This document shows positions 20,436-22,864 of a stretch of DNA of 22,864 bases, piece after piece (position 1 is the stretch's first letter; each line of letters starts with the position of its first letter). The notes under the pieces are model-generated. The model did no database searches and had not been told where the DNA came from. It saw nothing but the letters and a program-made list of their open reading frames with translations. A program made the position numbers and the translations under genes. The stretch spans positions 1 through 22,864 of the forward strand of contig JAFRJF010000267.1 in NCBI GenBank assembly GCA_017432405.1, given 5' to 3'. Source of the stretch: Clostridia bacterium. Its GTDB lineage: Bacteria > Bacillota_A > Clostridia > Christensenellales > Aristaeellaceae.

Positions 20436-22308
20436 GCAGGCCGTAGGTGTTCTGATAGGTCTCCCTTCGCCCCTCCTGCAATAGGGCCCGCAGGCCTCCG
20501 GCGGTTTCGGGGTCCTTCAGGAGCCCGGCCAGCCAGGGCGGATAGTGGGCGCCGCATTCCGGCAGCACCTCGTCGATGAAGTCCTCCAGCGTCTTGCCCC
20601 GGCGGTAGCTGCGTCCCACGCTGTCGGTGGCGGCATCCAGGCAGTCGGCGCAGAGCACGATGTCGATGATGGGCTTGACGGGGCTGCGGCGGGTGTCGAA
20701 ATCCTCGGGATAGCCCCGGGAATTGTCGTACCAGCGGTGATGGCCCAGGGCCACATCCCCATAGGCGCGGGTGGAGTCGTGGCGATCCAGCAGATCATAG
20801 CCGGTGCGGGGATGGGTGCGGATCAGCTCGAATTCGGTGTCAAACAGATTGCGCCCGTAGACGAATATGGTGTCGATGATGGACAGCTTGCCCACGTCGT
20901 GGCATCGGGCCGCGTGAAAGGTGTAGTCCGTCAGGGCCGCACGGTTGGCGACGACATCTTGGGCGCTCTCGCATTCCAGCACGCCGACTAGCCACTTCGG
21001 GTCCCGCTCGATCAGCTGTCCGCACAGGTAGCAGGACAGCTTCGCCACCATCATAGAATGTACGTAGGTGGGCGGGTGCAGCGCGGCCAGGCACTCCAGG
21101 GCCATTTCCTCAAAGGACAGGCCGCCGGGAACCTCGATGAAGCGGTCGATGATGCCCTGGAAGAATTCCAGCATCGACGAGAGGCTGCCGCTGTTTGGCA
21201 TGTGGAAGGCATAGCGGATCACCTCTCGGTAGAACAGATCCAGCCGACGCAGGTCGTCGTCGCTCAGATGATCGTGATCCAGCTGGCAGATAGCCTCCAG
21301 GGGCAGCTGGAGGTTGTCATAGATGCCGTTCAGGTCGTACCGATTGGGGTCGCGGCGCTCGTACAGGGCGATCAGCGCGTCGTGGCATTCGTCGTAGCTG
21401 ATGCGGCCGGCCAGGTAGCGGTTGCGATACAGAAGCATCTGCACCTGGTTTTCGCTGTCGTAATTGGAAAAGCAGTCAGGATCGCTGTGCCACAGGCTGG
21501 AGAAGGCCTCGGTGCGGTCGCAGATCACGTCCAGGAACGCCGGACCGAAGCCCCGTTCGTTGCCGTTGTCGGTGACCTTGGCATAGTAGTTCAGCGCGCG
21601 ATAGCGGAAGTAGCGCCAATCGTAGTCGGGCATCATCGCCCGATAGAAGGGATCGTCGGCGAGGGCCAGCATGCGATCCAGGTGTTGAAGCTCTTCGTTC
21701 GGCCCCGCGTTGTCGCAGATTAGGCCCTCATAGAACACGGCCATGTAGCGCGCGTCTGTCAGCACGATCTCCCGGCTTTCGCCATCCAGCGCCTGGAACC
21801 GGTGCGGCTCGAGATAATCGAGAAAGCGGCGGCCGATGGCCAGCCCCTCCTGGCGAAAGCGGTCGGCGATCTGGGGACAGGCGTGCACCCGTCCCAGCAT
21901 CAGCATCAGGGCATAGCAGGCGTCCATCCGCATGTCAAGACGGCGGATGGCGGTGGCATCGTCTTGAGACGCAGCGTCCTTCAGCAGCCGGTCGGAGATC
22001 AGCGAAACGATGGGCAGATCCAGGTTTTCTACATTTGTGGCGGACAGCAGCGCCTCGCTGAGGGCGATGAGCTCGTCGGTCTGGGTTTCGGAGAGCTGTC
22101 CGTTGGAAAACAGTATGGGGAAAAGCTCGGCGTCCAGGAAGGCCCGGTTTTCGGTGGAGAGATTGCCGATGCGGATGAAGTTTTCTCGCAGCAGATCGCT
22201 GTACAGCATGGCGTCGTCGATGCCCTCCAGGGATGGCGAGGACAGCCGGCGTATCCTTTCCAGCCGCGCGATATAGCCCGCGTTGGTATGATCGATGTCT
22301 TTGGCCAT
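20413..22308 (-). CDS. HD-GYP-like phosphohydrolase with a large helical N-terminus
   Basis: This 631-residue protein has a C-terminal HD-GYP-like domain: VHSMMVAKLSCYL, the metal pair HDVGK (470-474), THPRTGYDLLDRH, GHHRWYDNSRGYP (GYP at 532-534) and CADCLDAATDSVGRSYRRGKT. HD-GYP proteins are phosphodiesterases that degrade cyclic di-GMP or related dinucleotides. The approximately 440 N-terminal residues are helical, with no recognised sensor or membrane span; repeated Leu/Tyr/Asp-rich helices hint at a TPR-like scaffold. ATG 22308 has only a weak, distant ribosome site (AAAGGAAAA), so expression may be low. Substrate and signal are unknown. Confidence 0.85.
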   Translation of the reverse strand: MAKDIDHTNAGYIARLERIRRLSSPSLEGIDDAMLYSDLLRENFIRIGNLSTENRAFLDAELFPILFSNGQLSETQTDELIALSEALLSATNVENLDLPIVSLISDRLLKDAASQDDATAIRRLDMRMDACYALMLMLGRVHACPQIADRFRQEGLAIGRRFLDYLEPHRFQALDGESREIVLTDARYMAVFYEGLICDNAGPNEELQHLDRMLALADDPFYRAMMPDYDWRYFRYRALNYYAKVTDNGNERGFGPAFLDVICDRTEAFSSLWHSDPDCFSNYDSENQVQMLLYRNRYLAGRISYDECHDALIALYERRDPNRYDLNGIYDNLQLPLEAICQLDHDHLSDDDLRRLDLFYREVIRYAFHMPNSGSLSSMLEFFQGIIDRFIEVPGGLSFEEMALECLAALHPPTYVHSMMVAKLSCYLCGQLIERDPKWLVGVLECESAQDVVANRAALTDYTFHAARCHDVGKLSIIDTIFVYGRNLFDTEFELIRTHPRTGYDLLDRHDSTRAYGDVALGHHRWYDNSRGYPEDFDTRRSPVKPIIDIVLCADCLDAATDSVGRSYRRGKTLEDFIDEVLPECGAHYPPWLAGLLKDPETAGGLRALLQEGRRETYQNTYGLLSRMNEA

Positions 22309-22460
22309 GACGATAACCCGTTTTCCTTTGTGGTGGTTTTTGGGAAACCTTTTGATACATCCATATTTTAACATATTTTGGGGCGGGGGGCAACAGGAAA
22401 TTGAATTGTATTTCCGCTGGATAAACGGACAATGCTGATATGAAAAGGAGTGTGAGCGGC

Positions 22461-22667
22461 ATGAAAGAGACTATTGTGACGAGGGATGGACATACGATTA
22501 CCCGAATGGATCTTTCCGATCTTGGGCCAATCACACAGAAGGAACGTGATATGATTCAGGAAGCGGCAAAACGGCCCGTCGTATACGATGAGGATTGTCC
22601 GCCACTCACGCCGGCCATGCTGGAACAGGCGGAAAAGCTGATTGCAGCCAGAGCCAGGAGGGCATAA
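22461..22667 (+). CDS. Small hydrophilic protein, antitoxin-like
   Basis: This 68-residue protein (MKETIVTRDGHTITRMDLSD at the start) ends in VVYDEDCPPLTPAMLEQAEKL and a basic tail. The DEDCPPLTPxMLEQ segment recurs in small proteins annotated as antitoxin components in Clostridia and other bacteria. ATG 22461 lies 10 nt after AAAGGAG; an in-frame ATG at 22440 precedes that site and is less likely. No toxin partner is visible: the flanking genes are a converse-strand HD protein and a gene cut by the window end. GGAAAT/ATTTCC arms at 22396-22415 may be an operator. No clear promoter is seen. Confidence 0.7.
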   Translation: MKETIVTRDGHTITRMDLSDLGPITQKERDMIQEAAKRPVVYDEDCPPLTPAMLEQAEKLIAARARRA

Positions 22668-22680
22668 CAAAACAAAAAAC

Positions 22681-22720
22681 AGAGGAAGCACTTCGATCGT
22701 GAAGGCCTCCTCTATTTTTT
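22681..22720 (+). terminator. Terminator of the small antitoxin-like gene
   Basis: AGAGGA and TCCTCT arms with an inner CTTC/GAAG stem around GATC, then TATTTTTT: a rho-independent terminator with a slightly bulged stem. Confidence 0.8.
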
Positions 22721-22831
22721 CATGGTAACTGTTCAGTCCGCCCACAAATTAACGTAAAATTCCAAAAGGAATTTACGAAGTCATGTCGAATAATAAACCA
22801 TAGCGCGAGAAGGTATGGGGAGGTGTTCGGC

Positions 22832-22864
22832 ATGGAAAAGATGTTCAATCAGCTGCTACAGCAG
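22832..22864 (+). CDS. Start of an unknown gene, cut by the window end
   Basis: ATG 22832 with GGGGAGGTG 6-14 nt upstream opens a frame (MEKMFNQLLQQ) that runs off the window. Too short to identify. Between 22721 and 22831 there is only AT-rich sequence with a short imperfect inverted repeat (near 22754-22776). Confidence 0.6.
   Translation, partial: MEKMFNQLLQQ

Noticed and set aside
286..22120. Frequent ATA-CTG pair for Ile-Leu (about a dozen sense-strand cases) in a GC-rich coding context where ATA is rare
   Set aside because: Many Ile-Leu pairs still use ATC-CTG (for instance throughout ulaA), and the excess over the expected hexamer count is only about twofold by hand count.
22440..22460. 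Earlier ATG for the small antitoxin-like protein
   Set aside because: It precedes the AAAGGAG site that serves ATG 22461.
22774..22780. Perfect Spo0A box TGTCGAA upstream of the last gene
   Set aside because: A 7-mer is expected a few times by chance in a window this long and no sporulation gene is nearby.

Overview
The window is a GC-rich chromosomal segment that reads as a low-GC-phylum style genome (Firmicutes, class Clostridia) with unusually high GC. The evidence is strong AGGAGG-type ribosome binding sites, near-consensus TTGACA/TATAAT promoters, a phosphotransferase (PTS) system with separate HPr-type proteins, an OhrR-type MarR regulator, a PucR-type regulator and short lipoprotein-less signal peptides. 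A commensal Clostridia lineage is plausible, but the sequence alone does not fix the genus. No rRNA, tRNA, CRISPR array or transposase was found.

Layout. (1) 1-2743: the 3' two-thirds of gyrA, then a single BRO-N (phage antirepressor-like) gene, then a displaced second copy of the gyrA 3' end and a strong hairpin. (2) 2744-4670, minus strand: a secreted repeat protein with a fibronectin type III end, then three palindromic REP-like units. (3) 4672-6952: a PfkB sugar kinase diverging from a small operon with an iron-sulfur flavoprotein-like reductase and a GreA/GreB-family factor. (4) 6957-8158: a redox operon (TSCPD cysteine protein, flavodoxin, OhrR regulator) behind a perfect consensus promoter overlapped by a 24-bp palindrome. 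(5) 8137-17520: an L-ascorbate utilisation locus. Leftward from a shared divergent control region run ulaG, ulaC (EIIA), ulaA (EIIC), ulaB (EIIB), a HAD phosphatase and a DeoR regulator, followed by a separately promoted HPr and a second HAD phosphatase. Rightward run ulaE, an unrecognised propeller-like protein, and ulaF. (6) 17521-18730: a two-TM YcxB-like protein and a small secreted protein. (7) 18792-22308: an HPr-fold-like small protein diverging from a PucR-type regulator, and an HD-GYP-like protein converging on it. (8) 22461-22864: a small antitoxin-like protein and the first codons of another gene.

How the genes work together. The PTS EIIA/B/C would import ascorbate as ascorbate-6-phosphate. 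UlaG opens the lactone, and UlaE and UlaF convert the pentose phosphates to D-xylulose-5-phosphate. The decarboxylase UlaD, needed between UlaG and UlaE, is absent from the window. The DeoR-family protein is the obvious candidate regulator, and TGTTC(A/G) motifs recur in the divergent ula control region and at the HPr promoter.

The most unusual points are: the HPr beside the ula genes keeps His15 but has Gln at the Ser46 position, while a second HPr-like protein about 10 kb away keeps an NLKS serine but has no active-site histidine; an uncharacterised protein sits inside the ula operon; a tandem hairpin array lies between ulaC and ulaA; and gyrA has a duplicated 3' end flanking a phage-like gene.
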